From positions 1 through 64,000 of the forward strand of contig CAWEZO010000009.1 in the NCBI GenBank assembly GCA_963813635.1: a stretch of DNA of 64,000 bases. The letters are read 5' to 3'. The notes beneath the pieces were generated by a model. The model did not search any database. It was not told where the DNA came from and worked only from the letters and a program-made list of their open reading frames with translations. This stretch comes from JBBRZM01 sp963813635 (GTDB taxonomy: Bacteria; Actinomycetota; Acidimicrobiia; IMCC26256; JBBRZM01). The translations under genes were made by a program, and so were the position numbers. This document shows, one piece after another, positions 28,161-38,694 of the stretch. Every line of letters starts with the position of its first letter. Positions within the stretch are counted from its first letter, which is position 1.

Positions 28161-29301
28161 ATGGGCGACGAGGGTGTCCCCGCAGGTTGGTATCCCGACC
28201 CGATGGCTCGCCATGAGTATCGCTACTGGGACGGCGCGCGCTGGACGGATGAGGTCGCCGACCAGGGCAGCGCAACCCTCGATCCGCTCGCCGACACGAT
28301 GGCCCGACCCGTCGCAACCCCTCAGACGGTCGCCGGCCCGCCACCGGCATGGCCGGTGCCTGTCGCGACAGCGCCGCGACGCGGGAAGAAGCGTGCATTC
28401 ATCGCACTGGGTCTCGCGCTCGTCGCTATCGGAGGCCTGGTGGTCGTGGTTGCGGTTGCGGCCAACACGTCGTCGAGTAAGCAATACCCGAAATTCTGCG
28501 CCACGGCGGCCAAACTGGACGCGATCCCGGGTGACGCGGCGTCGGTCGTCAAGAACGCCGGGCCGATCGCACAGGTGCTGGCCGAAATCGAGAAGCTCCC
28601 CCCGTCGGATGTGCCCAGCGGGGCCGGAACGACCGCACAGTCACTGCGCACCCAGCTCGCGGGGTGGTTGTTTGGCGTGAACTACGACGTGAACACCTTC
28701 CAGCCCGTGCCCTCCGCCGTGCAGCGATGGCAATCGACGGCGCGGGAGCTGTCGTCGAACGTCAAGAGCTCGTGCAAGAGCGGGGCGGCCAAGTTCTTCG
28801 CCGCCGGCGGCCCGCAGACGCCTACGACCACGACCCCTCCGCGACCAGTCGCGGGTTGGGCGAGCCCCGGCATCCGCACGCTCTGCGTGGAGACCAACGC
28901 CACGTTCGCGAACGCGCCCCTGTCACGCGAACAGGTCCTCGGTGCGGTCAACCTCAGCGGTCAGTCCCCGGGCGGTCTCAGACTACGCAAGATCACGCTG
29001 GCAGCACCGGGCCAACCGTGTGACGCGACGCTCACCGATCGCGTTCACGGGATCCGCGCTGTCGGGCAACTATGCCGGCGCCGGCACCCTCTACACCGGC
29101 GCGACGATGAACGGAACGCTGACGCTCTCGGCGCCCGGGCAGCCGAACCTGGTGGTCCCGATGAGTCACCGCGAGGACACGCCCAGAACGACCTTCGAGA
29201 GCAGTGGTTCTCTTCCGAAGGCCCCTGCCGACGCGTTGCACCACACCGGCGTCGCGGCCGCCGTCGGAGGCGCGCTCGACAGGTGGTTCGGCCCCGCATG
29301 A
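28161..29301 (+). CDS. DUF2510 membrane protein with extracellular C-terminal region (one frameshift)
   Basis: Residues ~7-35 form a DUF2510 domain (PAGWYPDPMARHEYRYWDG). Next comes a Pro-rich linker, one membrane helix (~78-98, LGLALVAIGGLVVVVAVAAN) and a long outer part with YPKFCATAAKLDAIPG and C-x-n-C pairs. The frame breaks near 29034; the second frame continues FTGSALSGNYAGAGTLY and ends ALDRWFGPA at 29301. DUF2510 is thought to be a small actinobacterial adaptor of unknown ligand placed on the inner side. The outer domain looks secreted-type but unassigned. Confidence 0.65.
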
Positions 29302-29354
29302 CTCTGTGAGCGCCTGTCTCGCCGCTCAGCCACCTCGCAGCCTGGGTCGGGTTG

Positions 29355-29850
29355 GGACCACCCGGCGTCGGCAAGACCAGCCTCGCCATCGCGCTCGGCC
29401 ACGCCGCCGTCGACGCCGGCTACTGCACCTACTACTGCACCGCCGCCGACCTCGCAGCCCGGTGTCGACGCGCCGCGATCGAAGGACGCTGGGCCACCAC
29501 CATGCGCTTCTTCTGCGGCCCACCGTGTTGATCATCGACGAGCTCGGCTACCTGCCGATGCCCGCCGAAGATGCCGCCGCTACCTGAAAGAACCCATCAT
29601 CCTTGCCACCAATCGCTGCGTCGCCGCCTGGGGCGACATCTTCGACGACACCACCGTCGCCGCCGCCATGCTCGACCGGCTCCTGCACCGCTCCGTCGTC
29701 ATCAACATCGACGGCGACAGCTTCCGCATGCGCCAACACCAAGCCGCAACCCCAAACTCACACGAGGAGGTGGCCGCTAACCTTCACCCACAGGGTGGGG
29801 AATTTCGACGAGCAACCCGGGGAATTTCGCTGAGCGCCGTCAAGGTGGGT
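29355..29850 (+). mobile_element. IS21-family remnant (IstB ATPase fragments and right end)
   Basis: Three frames carry pieces of IstB in order: GPPGVGKTSLAIALGHAA (Walker A), EGRWATTMRFF, then PTVLIIDELGYLPMPAED (Walker B), ILATNRCVAAWGDIFDDTTVAAAMLDRLLHRS and NIDGDSFRMRQH. The first ~100 residues, a block in the middle and the IstA integrase are missing. The end has the repeated GGGGAATTTCG motifs before GCTGAGCGCC, as at IS21 termini. Downstream to 30085 nothing is recognised, except a minus-strand frame reading NYLFDHLAHLLSQAGLVTELHGLL that I cannot assign. Confidence 0.72.
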
Positions 29851-30085
29851 GCGGAGCGAGTCGTCGTCGACGAGCAGGCCGTGCAGCTCGGTGACGAGGC
29901 CCGCTTGGCTGAGCAGGTGGGCGAGGTGGTCGAACAGGTAGTTGAGACTCGGAGGCACGAGCAAGCGGGTCGCGTGAGCATGCGGTCTGTGAGGTCAGCG
30001 GGAGATCGACAGAGATCGAGCCGGTTTCTGAGCCATTGGGAAGAAGAACATTCCCACAAGCAGGCGGACAGGAGTGCAGTCAAAG

Positions 30086-31138
30086 ATGAGCAACAAGCGT
30101 TATCGAGTCGCGCAGTGGGCGACAGGTCATTCGGGGATGCGCGCGCTGCGCGGCGTCATTCAACATCCGCTGTACGACCTCGTCGGCGTCTATGTGTATT
30201 CCGACGAGAAGGTTGGGCGCGATGCCGGCGAACTCTGCGGTGTGGCGCCCACGGGCATCATCGCCACCCGAAACATCGAAGACATCATTGCGGCACGACC
30301 CGATTGCGTTCTCTACATGCCGATGTCGGAAGGTTCGAAGGTCGACGAAATCTCTCGGCTGCTGGAATCGGGCGCAAACGTCGTCACCATTGTCACCGAC
30401 TCTCACGCCTATCGCCACCCGGACAGTTTGGGTCCGGAGGTGCGGAAGCAACTTGAAAACGCTTGCCGGCGTGGACAGACGTCGCTCTACGCGACGGGAC
30501 CCAGCCCCGGCTTCATCACCGAAAACTTTCCGCTCGCGGTGCTCGCGCTGATGCGTCGGCTTGATTGTCTGACGATCAACGAATATGCGGACATGACAAC
30601 TCGTAACTCGCCGGAGCTGCTCGCTCAGATGTTTGGTCACGACCCGGCGCACATGGATCTGAGTCAAGTCGCGGCGCAACTTGAAGATCATTTCGGCACA
30701 TCGCTGCGTCAGATTTCAGAAGCCATTGGGCTGCCCATCGACGACTTTACTGCCGTTGGGTCTGTCGCGGTTGCGAAGAATGACATACAGGTCGCGGTGA
30801 CCACGATCAAAGCCGGTACGGTAGCAGCGTGGCATTTCGAAGTTGTTGGTCTGCGCAACGGCAAACCGCTGATGAAGTTCTGTCCAACTTGGTACGTGAG
30901 CCCTGACCTTGATCCGCCCTTGCATGTCCGTGATTCCGGATGGAAAGTTGTTTTTGAGGGCGACCCGCCATTCGAAATCGACATCCATTACGCGCAAGGG
31001 GAAGATTATGGCCCAGTTCAACCGGGCTACAACGCCTACATCCTGGTGAACGCCATTCCCAACGTGTGCGCGGCGCCGCCCGGTATCCGGACGACGGTGG
31101 AGCTGCCGCCGATTATTCCCACGTTTGGATACTCGTAA
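30086..31138 (+). CDS. DapB-like reductase (dihydrodipicolinate reductase family)
   Basis: 350 residues from the ATG at 30086. The Rossmann start YRVAQWATGHSGMRALRGVI and the block SGANVVTIVTDSHAYRHPD resemble the actinobacterial group annotated as dihydrodipicolinate reductase or 2,4-diaminopentanoate dehydrogenase-like. It is longer than true DapB (~250), so lysine synthesis is unlikely. The nearest known context is steroid or xenobiotic catabolism. Codons here use more A/T in third position (CGT TAT, ATT CAA CAT) than the flanking genes. With the IS21 remnant next door this hints at acquisition from elsewhere. Confidence 0.75.
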   Translation: MSNKRYRVAQWATGHSGMRALRGVIQHPLYDLVGVYVYSDEKVGRDAGELCGVAPTGIIATRNIEDIIAARPDCVLYMPMSEGSKVDEISRLLESGANVVTIVTDSHAYRHPDSLGPEVRKQLENACRRGQTSLYATGPSPGFITENFPLAVLALMRRLDCLTINEYADMTTRNSPELLAQMFGHDPAHMDLSQVAAQLEDHFGTSLRQISEAIGLPIDDFTAVGSVAVAKNDIQVAVTTIKAGTVAAWHFEVVGLRNGKPLMKFCPTWYVSPDLDPPLHVRDSGWKVVFEGDPPFEIDIHYAQGEDYGPVQPGYNAYILVNAIPNVCAAPPGIRTTVELPPIIPTFGYS

Positions 31139-31270
31139 TCACTACGAACTCGTGACTCCCTCGGCCTGGCTAGTGGACTGTCGTGCTATGGCTCAAATAG
31201 AAATGAGATCACGGCGCTGACGACTCGACCACCGCCGGCGCTTGAAATTCGAAGGTGGGAGGAAGTTGGA

Positions 31271-32060
31271 ATGATTACCGCGCAGCAATATGGCCCCTGG
31301 GCGCTTGTCACCGGCGGATCGGAAGGCGTAGGCGCAGCGTTCGCGCACCAGTTGGGAGAAGCCGGGCTCAATCTGATCCTGCTCGCCCGCCGCGATGGGC
31401 CCCTGCAAGAAACCGCGGGCGAGATCCGAGCCAAGAGCGGTGTTGAGGTGCGCACACTGTCGCTCGACATTTCGCAGCCCGACATGTTGGATCGCGTCCG
31501 CGAGGCCTCCGACGACGTCGAAGTCGGGCTCCTGGTCAGCAATGTCGGCGGGCTGTTCGGCAGCGGACCGTTCCTCACCGTCGACTTGGAGGATGTGCAA
31601 AGGACGGTCCGATCGATTCCGCTAGCACATGCCTCTCTGTCCCATCATTTCGGGGAGAAGATGCTCGCGCGCGGGCGCGGCGGGATCATTTTGGTGGGCT
31701 CCTTGGCGGGTAGCGCCGGAGGCGCCACCAGGGTGATGTACAGCGCAGGCAAAGCGTTCGCCCAGATCTTGGCAGAGGGCCTTTGGGCGGAGGTCGAACC
31801 CCAGGGCGTGAACGTGGTCTATCTCGTGGTCGGCTCCACGGACACTCCAGCCCGGGCGCGCGAGGCCGGTCCCACCAGCCCCGGTCAGACGATCGACGAT
31901 CCGAACGACATCGCACGTTTTGCACTCGACAACATCGCCAACGGCCCGGTGCTGGTCCCGCCGCGTCTCGTCCAAGCGTTCGAGATGTTCTCCTCCATGC
32001 CCCGCCGCCAAGCCGCGGAAACGATGCCGCGCGATGCTCACGGGCGTCCAGCCCAATTGA
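31271..32060 (+). CDS. SDR-family oxidoreductase (frameshift near the end)
   Basis: About 262 residues after repair. A strong GGGAGGAAG ribosome site precedes the ATG. ALVTGGSEGVGAAFAHQL is the cofactor loop, SNVG replaces NNAG, and MYSAGKAF holds the catalytic Tyr and Lys. The end PRRQAAETM is followed by a one-base break near 32030, after which MLTGVQPN and a stop at 32060 give the usual length. Without the break the frame would run to 32335 through unrelated sequence. It resembles SDRs annotated as acting on acyl or steroid-like substrates. It lies 132 bp behind the DapB-like gene and may be co-transcribed. Confidence 0.78.
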
Positions 32061-32363
32061 GCCCGCGGCATTCACGTCCGAACACCGTTTCCTTCGCGCT
32101 GGCGAAGGGAGCGGTGTTGCACCACCGGCGCCACGGTGGGCCTTCAACTCGACGGGGGTCTCGGGTGGGCGCGTCACGGGCCGCCGGACGCTGCCAGCTC
32201 GAAAGAACGCGCCCCGTTGTGACGGACGCCAGCGCGTCAGCCCCGAGTAGCCCTTCGGCTCGCGTGTCAACGTCTTCTCGTCCGCAACGCGTTGCGGGGC
32301 CTAGGTTGGGGTCAGCGGACGTGGTGTCCTGGTAGCCAGGGCGCCGATGACTTGGGAGCGCAC
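32061..32363. other. Intergenic stretch after the SDR
   Basis: Only an out-of-frame continuation of the SDR reads through here. GCGTGTCAACGTC near 32265 resembles the end of the intergenic repeat but the match is short. No other structure seen. Confidence 0.35.
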
Positions 32364-32849
32364 ATGCCCGACTCGCAACGGATCCTCGTGGGCGTCGACG
32401 GTTCCGAGGACAGTCAGCGCGCCCTCGAGTGGTGCGTGGAGTTCGCGCGCGGCGCGAGTGTCGAGGTCATCGTGTGCCACGTCGTTTCAAACTTTGGCGA
32501 ATGGATGCTGTCGGTGGGACAGGTCGATTTCCAGAAGATCGAGAAGGAGCACCAGCGGCTCTTGAACGGTCCGTGGACGGAGCCGCTGCGGGGCGACACA
32601 GTTCGTTACGAGCTCGTCCAGGTGAGCGGCAATCCGGTCAAGGAATTGCTCGCCCTCGCGGAGAGCCAGGATGTCGATCTCATCGTCATCGGGAAGGCCG
32701 GCCACGGCGCCGCCGGTGAATTCCTGCTGGGCGGAACTGCCGCGAAGCTCGCCCACCGCACGACGCGTCCCCTGCTCCTCGTCCCCCCACGCCGCACGCC
32801 GCATCGACCGAAAGCCGCGCACGAGCGCCCCGTCCCGTTACCGGGATAA
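32364..32849 (+). CDS. Universal stress protein (UspA family)
   Basis: 161 residues, a single Usp domain. RILVGVDGSEDSQRALEWCVEFA at the start and LIVIGKAGHGAAGEFLLGGTAAKLAHRTTRPLLLV at the end give the complete ATP-binding G-x2-G-x9-G pattern. The start is the ATG at 32364, since earlier codons in frame are outside the domain. These cytosolic proteins accumulate under stress and bind ATP or related nucleotides. It stands alone. Confidence 0.88.
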   Translation: MPDSQRILVGVDGSEDSQRALEWCVEFARGASVEVIVCHVVSNFGEWMLSVGQVDFQKIEKEHQRLLNGPWTEPLRGDTVRYELVQVSGNPVKELLALAESQDVDLIVIGKAGHGAAGEFLLGGTAAKLAHRTTRPLLLVPPRRTPHRPKAAHERPVPLPG

Positions 32850-32914
32850 GCCGCTCAAGAAGGAAGCCACGGCGATCATGTCGAGGGTCAATCGTCCCGA
32901 GCGCACGCGACTCT

Positions 32915-33661
32915 TCAAGTTGTCTTCGCGGGTGACGAGGCGAGCGCGACGCACGCCGCGCCACCCGAACAGCGCACCCGAGGGCGATGGCGCAAGGAGA
33001 GCCGTACGAGCGCGGCCTCCAGGTCACGGCGGTCCACACCTGCTTCGGACGCCAGCGCGGTGAGCGTTGTGCCGGCACGCGCCGAGTTGTCGAGCGCGAT
33101 GAGGCGGAGGTGTACGGCCGCTCGGAGGGCCCGTTTGTCGAGCGGCGGATCGGCGCCGGCCCAGACGCCGCGTAGCTCGCGTAGGAAGATCCGCACCGTC
33201 GTCGGTCCCCAACCAGGCAGCGCATCGAGTGTCGCTTCGAGCAACCTGGGATCGCTGACCTCGGCGAAGGAGGCGACTCGACCCCTGTGGTGTTCTTCGA
33301 GAGCTCGCGCGAGGTCATGGAGGCGTGTCGCGGTACGGAAGTCGTAGCGCGCGTAGCCTCCTGCGTCGAGCAGTGCGACGAGCTCGTCCCACGTCCGGTC
33401 ACGAGTGTCGGCGATCGTCTGGACGCCGGCATCGGAGAGAACGCGGTAGGTGCGCTCGGCAACAGCTGCCGCGATCCGCGTACCGAAGAGAGTCGCGGCG
33501 AGGAACCACCGTTCCACCTCGGCTGGGCTGCGGTCGAGGTCGATGCCGAGTTCTGTCGAGAACCGCCCCCCGAGAGCCTCCACGACGTGTCGTGCAAGCC
33601 CGGCGTCCCCAGAGGGCACCCTCGGGGCGCCCGTCCACCCTTCACCGTGACCGAGTTGCAT
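32915..33661 (-). CDS. HhH-GPD-type DNA glycosylase-like protein
   Basis: 248 residues. The helix-hairpin-helix LDALPGWGPTTVRIFLREL (~150-168) followed by ADPPLDKRALRAA matches the endonuclease III/AlkA superfamily, in which the Asp after the hairpin is catalytic. The N-terminal half has LFGTRIAAAVAERTYRVLSDAG, as in the uncharacterised actinobacterial branch. There is no Lys in the bifunctional position and no Fe-S cysteine cluster. It is therefore probably a monofunctional base-excision enzyme or a DNA-binding relative. The last ~30 residues are Arg/Ser-rich and may be read from repeat-like DNA. Confidence 0.62.
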   Translation of the reverse strand: MQLGHGEGWTGAPRVPSGDAGLARHVVEALGGRFSTELGIDLDRSPAEVERWFLAATLFGTRIAAAVAERTYRVLSDAGVQTIADTRDRTWDELVALLDAGGYARYDFRTATRLHDLARALEEHHRGRVASFAEVSDPRLLEATLDALPGWGPTTVRIFLRELRGVWAGADPPLDKRALRAAVHLRLIALDNSARAGTTLTALASEAGVDRRDLEAALVRLSLRHRPRVRCSGGAACVALASSPAKTT

Positions 33662-33923
33662 TTCTCAACTCCTTCGCGCTTGCCCTGCGGGCTTTCACTC
33701 TGCCCGGACACAGCCGCGATGAAGGCCACAAGGACCGAGTCTTGTCGGTTCGAAGGCGATGTGTCCGAGGCAGCCGGCGCGGTTCCCGAGCCTGAGGTAA
33801 ACGAGTCTTGCCCTTTGTGCCGGGAGGCCGGCACGGTGGGACCTCCGACTCTGTTGCGGCGCGGTACCGCGGGTGCACTTTGGTGACGGGCCAAACATTT
33901 GGCGATCTCTCGGAGGCTCGGCG

Positions 33924-34112
33924 ATGAAGAAGATGTGTCGACGGTGTCACGAAATGAACGTCGTGAAGCGCGGGCTCTGCGAGCGCTGCCGGACCGAGGA
34001 TGTCAGGTCGGATCATCCGCCGGCGGCACCCTCGATCGAGCCGTTGCACGATCGTCCGTGGGTGGCGCGAAGCGCCTTCACCGGCCGAAAGCGCCGATCG
34101 CCGCGAACGTGA
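33924..34112 (+). CDS. Small zinc-ribbon-like protein
   Basis: 62 residues with GGAGG seven bases before the ATG. C-x2-C (CRRC) and C-x2-C (CERC), separated by 11 residues, make a minimal zinc ribbon; the rest is basic and Pro-rich. Function unknown. The 262-bp gap before it (33662-33923) holds only a doubtful 55-codon frame from 33719 that contains a CPLC pair. Confidence 0.55.
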   Translation: MKKMCRRCHEMNVVKRGLCERCRTEDVRSDHPPAAPSIEPLHDRPWVARSAFTGRKRRSPRT

Positions 34113-34158
34113 CGAGGCTGATCTCCCGATTGCCGTTGCGTTGGAGCTCGGGTAAGAG

Positions 34159-36758
34159 ATGGAGAACATGAACGAGGCGACAGGCGTGAACGAGCCAGGC
34201 GGCCCGGCCGGCGATTCGGCGCTGCGCGAACCCGTTACGGCCGTGTGTTGCTCGGGAGGCGGCATCCGCTCGGCGAGCTTCAACCTCGGGGCACTGCAGG
34301 AGCTCGGCGCCCAGCACCTGCTCCACGACGCGAAGCACATCCTCGGCGTCTCGGGTGGCGCCTACATCGCGGCTGCCCGTTCGGTCGTGGCCGCCAAGCT
34401 GCCTCCGGACGACGGCGCGTACGCGCGCGGCAGCGTCGAAGAAGACCACCTGCGCGACAACTCCCGATATTTGCTCCCCGACGGCAAGACCGCGCTTCGC
34501 GGCGCCATGTTCCTCGTGCTCGGTCTCGCGTTCAACCTGACGCTGCTGCTGGCCTGGATCTTCATCATGGGGCACACGCTCGGCTGGCTCTTCGAGTGGC
34601 AGGGCGTGCTGCGCGGCCTCCTGATCGGCCAACCGCGGTTCGTCGCACGCTGGTGGACCTGGATCGTGCCCGCGGTGCTGGGCGGCGCGGCGGTGCTCGT
34701 GTTCCTGTTCCCGGTCCCGCCGCCCTCCGGACCGAAGCCCGGGGGTGGGGGCACCCGCGATTGGGGGGAATGGAAGAGCCGCACCGTCTGGATCCTCGCG
34801 GTGAGCGCGCTGCGTGAGCGCGCTCGCGTTCCTCGCCGCGCCGCGCGCGATCCAGGGCCTCTACGACGTCGGGCGCCACGACGGCGGCAACCTCGGGATG
34901 GTCGTGCGCGGCACCGGCTTTGCAACGCCGAGCGGCTGCAAGGACGCCGCGAAGACGCGACTGGCCACCGCGAAGCCAGGTGCGCAGGACCTGCCCGAGA
35001 TCTGCGGCGTCCCACTCGACAAACGTGGCACGACAGGGGCGGCAGCGGTTGCCACCGCGAAGGACGCGTCGAAGGAGGCGCCGAAGGGCACTGCGCCGCA
35101 AGCCGGCGGCCTGTTCGCGTCCTTCGTTGCGCTGGTCGCGGTGGTTCGCGGCGCCATGGGCCGGCTGCGAGGAGTGAAGCCGGCCGCGAGTGGCGCGTCG
35201 AAGACCGGATCCGCGAAGGGTGGATCCGCCGAGGACAGCAGCACCAAGATTGCAGCGGTCGAACAGCCGAGCGGCTTGCTGAGCCGCGCCGCTGCGATGG
35301 TGACGCGCGTCGTGCTGCCGTGGCTCGGCTCGGCGATTGTGGTCGCGCTGTTGGGTTACGCCTTCCTCCGGTGGACGGCCGACGGCTCGATCGGGGGTTA
35401 TGGCGGGCGCGAGCTCTGGTCGGTGGCGGTCGCCGCGGGGATCCTGCTCGTCGGTCGGGTGGTCACCGACATCAACCAGACGTCGATGCACCGCTTCTAC
35501 CGCGACCGTCTCGCCCGCGCGTACTCGGTCGAGCGACCCGTCGACGCGCAAGGCCCGAAGAAGGCCGACGAGCATCCGGAGCGGATGATCTCGGAGATCG
35601 CCGGTGCGGAGCCTGAGCTCGTGGTCTGCGCGGCCGCCAATGTCTCGGCGGCCGGCGAGGTCCCACCGGGTCGCGCGGCAATCTCGTACACGTTCACGCC
35701 CGAATCCGTATCACTGTCGGCCAAGGCCCCGGATAGCACCGGCGCGCTGCAGAAGGAAGTGCAAGGACGCCAGAGCGTCCGAGTGCCGACCAAGGAATTC
35801 GAGCGCGCGGTCGGGCGGCCGCTGTCTCGCGACGGCACGTGCCACTTCACGCTGTTCGACGCCGTGGCGATCAGCGGCGCGGCCGTCTCTCCGCTCATGG
35901 GGAAGATGACGCGGCGCGGCGCAGCGCATCCTCCTCACCGTCGCGAACGTGCGACTCGGCATCTGGTTGCCCAGTCCGCGCCTCTTCCCCTCGGCGGATC
36001 CAACGACGGGCCCAAAGGAGCTGTCGTGGCGCGAGCGGCACATGGGCCGTCTCATCGAGAAGCGCGTCGACGAGAAGCGGAGGAACTGGCTCACGCGGAC
36101 GTGGTACGCGCTGCTCTGGCGAGCCGAGCAGCCGAACGTGCGTCTGCTACTCGAGGAAGCGATCGGGAGCAGCCACGTCGGCCAGTCGTGGCTCTACGTG
36201 AGCGACGGCGGCCACTACGACAACCTCGGTCTCGTCGAGGCGTTCCGTCGCGGCGCGACGACCGTGTACGCGTTCGACGCGTCGGGTGACAGTGTCACTA
36301 CGTGGAACACGCTGGGGCAGGCGCTTTCGCTCGCGCGTTCCGACTGCGGCGTCGAGGTCGACATCGATCCGAAGGAGATGGTCGAGGACGGCACGCTCGC
36401 CCGCCCGTGGGTCAAGGGCACGTTCACCTACACGTGGGACGAGCCCAACCGTCCGCCTCGCGAGGGAACGCTCTACCTCTGCAAGCTCGGTGTGTGGGCG
36501 GACGCACCGTGGGACGTTCGGGCCTACGCGATGAGGCACCCCACGTTCCCGACCGATTCCACGCTCCAACAGCTCTACGACGACGAGGAGTTCGAGGCGT
36601 ACCGCGCCCTCGGTCAGGCCGCTGCTCACACCATGCTGGCGGCGCAGTCAGACGAACGACGCGGCGACGTGATCGCGACCGACGAGGTCGTCGCGTACCG
36701 TACCGATGCCGGCGACATCCTTCTCGAGGAGACCGTCACGATTGCCGAGGAGCCCTGA
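34159..36758 (+). CDS. Large patatin-like phospholipase with membrane segments (two frameshifts)
   Basis: About 866 residues over three frames (breaks near 34812 and 35930). The patatin core is split: the oxyanion loop SGGGIRSASFNLGALQEL and nucleophile GVSGG are at the N-terminus (~32-75), and the catalytic Asp in YVSDGGHYDNLGLVEAF is near residue 680. Between them are four or five membrane helices (e.g. LVLGLAFNLTLLLAWIFIMG) and an Ala/Lys-rich insert of about 100 residues. Known large patatins of this kind hydrolyse acyl chains of membrane lipids. Two more hydrolase genes follow. Both breaks leave motifs intact. Confidence 0.75.
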
Positions 36759-36995
36759 TCGCTCCACATCGCGGGTGGCGTTCACTGGCGTAAGAGGTTC
36801 GGGGCAGAACCCGTTCGGAGCACTACAACTTCGGCCTCTCGCCTGTCATGGACTCGTTGCTCCCCGGAGCGAGGCGGTCTCCGAGGCTCGATTCTGCCTC
36901 TACCCTCTTCATCGGAGAGCGCGGTTGGCCGAGATCGTTCGGGCCCGCGACGAGTCGTCGACCTGAAAGACGTGTGTTCTGAGAGGGAGGCCTCA

Positions 36996-38552
36996 ATGCG
37001 AAAGCCCGACCGAAGGAATGCGATCGATCACGTCGTCGCGGTCATGTTCGAGAACCGCTCCTTCGACAACCTGCTCGGCTGCCTGTACGAGCCGGGCGAG
37101 GTGGAGTCGTTCGAGGGGGTGCTCGGCAAGGAGCTCAGCAACCCGATCCCGGAATGGGCCGAGCACGGGGCCGATCGGAGGTTCGTGCCCTACGGCGTCG
37201 CGAACAACATGGATACCCCCAACCCGGACCCCGGGGAGGAGTTCCAGCACATCAACACGCAGTTGTTCGGGCGCATCGATCCGCCGGGCAACCGCGGCGC
37301 GCCGCCCGGAGACATGGTTGCCCCGTTCAACGCGCCGGACGACCCCCACCGAACGCCGACGATGGACGGGTTCGTGGCCGACTACATCAGCGCGTTCACC
37401 GCCGAGATGTCGAGGCAGCCCACGTACGACGAGTACGCCCAGATCATGACCGGCTACACGCCCGAGCAGATGCCGGTGATCTCGACACTCGCGCGTGGCT
37501 TCGCCACGTTCGACCACTGGTTCTGTGAGGTCCCTTCCCAGACGTTCACGAACCGATCGTTCTTCCACGCCGGGTCGGCATCAGGTTTCGTCACCAACAT
37601 GATCCCCACGGATGCCTTCCCGGTTCACAACACCGCCGAGACGGTGTTCGAGCGCCTGGAATCCAAGGGCTTGAGCTGGCGGGTCTACTGCGACGCGGCG
37701 GCCACGGTGCCGTTCACGGGCATGATCCACGCGTCCCGGCTGCGCGACCGCGCCGCGAACTTCGTCACAACCGACCGCTTCCTCGAAGACGCCGAGAATG
37801 GGGAGCTGCCGACGTACTCGTTCATCGAACCGAACATGTTGCACGGCCACAATGACATGCACCCGGCGTGTGACGCGCTCTTCCCCGGCCTGGCCGTCGA
37901 CTCTCCCTCCTCGCTGCTCGGTGGAGAGGCGCTCCTGGCGAAGGTCTACGACGCGGTGCGTTCGTCGTCGTCGACCAGCGGGTCGAACGCCTTCAATACG
38001 TTGTTGATGGTCAACTTCGATGAACACGGAGGGACGTATGACCACGTGCCCCCGCCCCCGGCCCCACCCCCCGATCCGTCGGCTCCGGCGGGTGAGTTGG
38101 GCTTCAGGTTCGACCGTTCGGGCGTCCGCGTGCCCGCGATCGCGATCTCGCCCTGGATTCCCGAGCGGACCGTCGTGAACGACGAGTACCGCAACACGTC
38201 GGTGATCCGGACCATGCGTGAGCGCTGGTCGCTCGGCCCGCCGCTCACCGCTCGCGACGCGATCGCCCGCGACATCGCTCCGGTCCTTTCGCTCGACGCT
38301 CCGAGGGCCCCGGAGGCCTGGCCCGAGGTCAATCCGCAGCCGGTTCCGGAATTCGATGTTGCGCTTGTGCCGCTCGACGCTCCACTGGGCCCTCTGGGCA
38401 AGGCGCTCTTCTTCGCGTATTTGGCGCTCGGGAAGTCAGTGGGCCAGTCCGTTCCGGACATCGCGCCGGATGCCGATATCAAGGGCGCCGAGGCCATCGC
38501 GATCATCCGCGATGAGTTCGGTCACGCGTTCCCCGGCCTCCGCAACGGGTAG
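36996..38552 (+). CDS. Phosphoesterase family protein (phospholipase C/acid phosphatase type)
   Basis: 518 residues. The start is the ATG at 36996 behind GGGAGG. VMFENRSFDNLLG (residues ~16-28) carries the ENRSFD motif of the phospholipase C / AcpA superfamily. Further motifs are FDHWFCEVPSQTFTNRSFFHAG, the EPN block and FDEHGGTYDHVPPP near residue 348, with metal-binding Asp, Glu and His. No signal peptide is seen, unlike secreted phospholipases C, so a cytosolic or Tat-less form is implied. It cleaves phosphodiester or phosphomonoester bonds. It lies between two other predicted lipid hydrolases. Confidence 0.85.
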   Translation: MRKPDRRNAIDHVVAVMFENRSFDNLLGCLYEPGEVESFEGVLGKELSNPIPEWAEHGADRRFVPYGVANNMDTPNPDPGEEFQHINTQLFGRIDPPGNRGAPPGDMVAPFNAPDDPHRTPTMDGFVADYISAFTAEMSRQPTYDEYAQIMTGYTPEQMPVISTLARGFATFDHWFCEVPSQTFTNRSFFHAGSASGFVTNMIPTDAFPVHNTAETVFERLESKGLSWRVYCDAAATVPFTGMIHASRLRDRAANFVTTDRFLEDAENGELPTYSFIEPNMLHGHNDMHPACDALFPGLAVDSPSSLLGGEALLAKVYDAVRSSSSTSGSNAFNTLLMVNFDEHGGTYDHVPPPPAPPPDPSAPAGELGFRFDRSGVRVPAIAISPWIPERTVVNDEYRNTSVIRTMRERWSLGPPLTARDAIARDIAPVLSLDAPRAPEAWPEVNPQPVPEFDVALVPLDAPLGPLGKALFFAYLALGKSVGQSVPDIAPDADIKGAEAIAIIRDEFGHAFPGLRNG

Positions 38553-38694
38553 ACGCGCCGCCACCGGAAGACATGCCGGAGGAATTTCGGCACACTGTCG
38601 CGGGTACCGGCCCCCGGCGATCCCGCCGGCCACATCCCGATAGTTAAGGTGCGTATCCGCGCCTCTCACGCGAGCGCATGACTCGGGGTTCTGA

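Noticed and set aside
31271..32335. 354-residue SDR
   Set aside because: The last ~100 residues are unrelated Arg/Ser-rich sequence; a one-base shift gives the normal SDR end at 32060.
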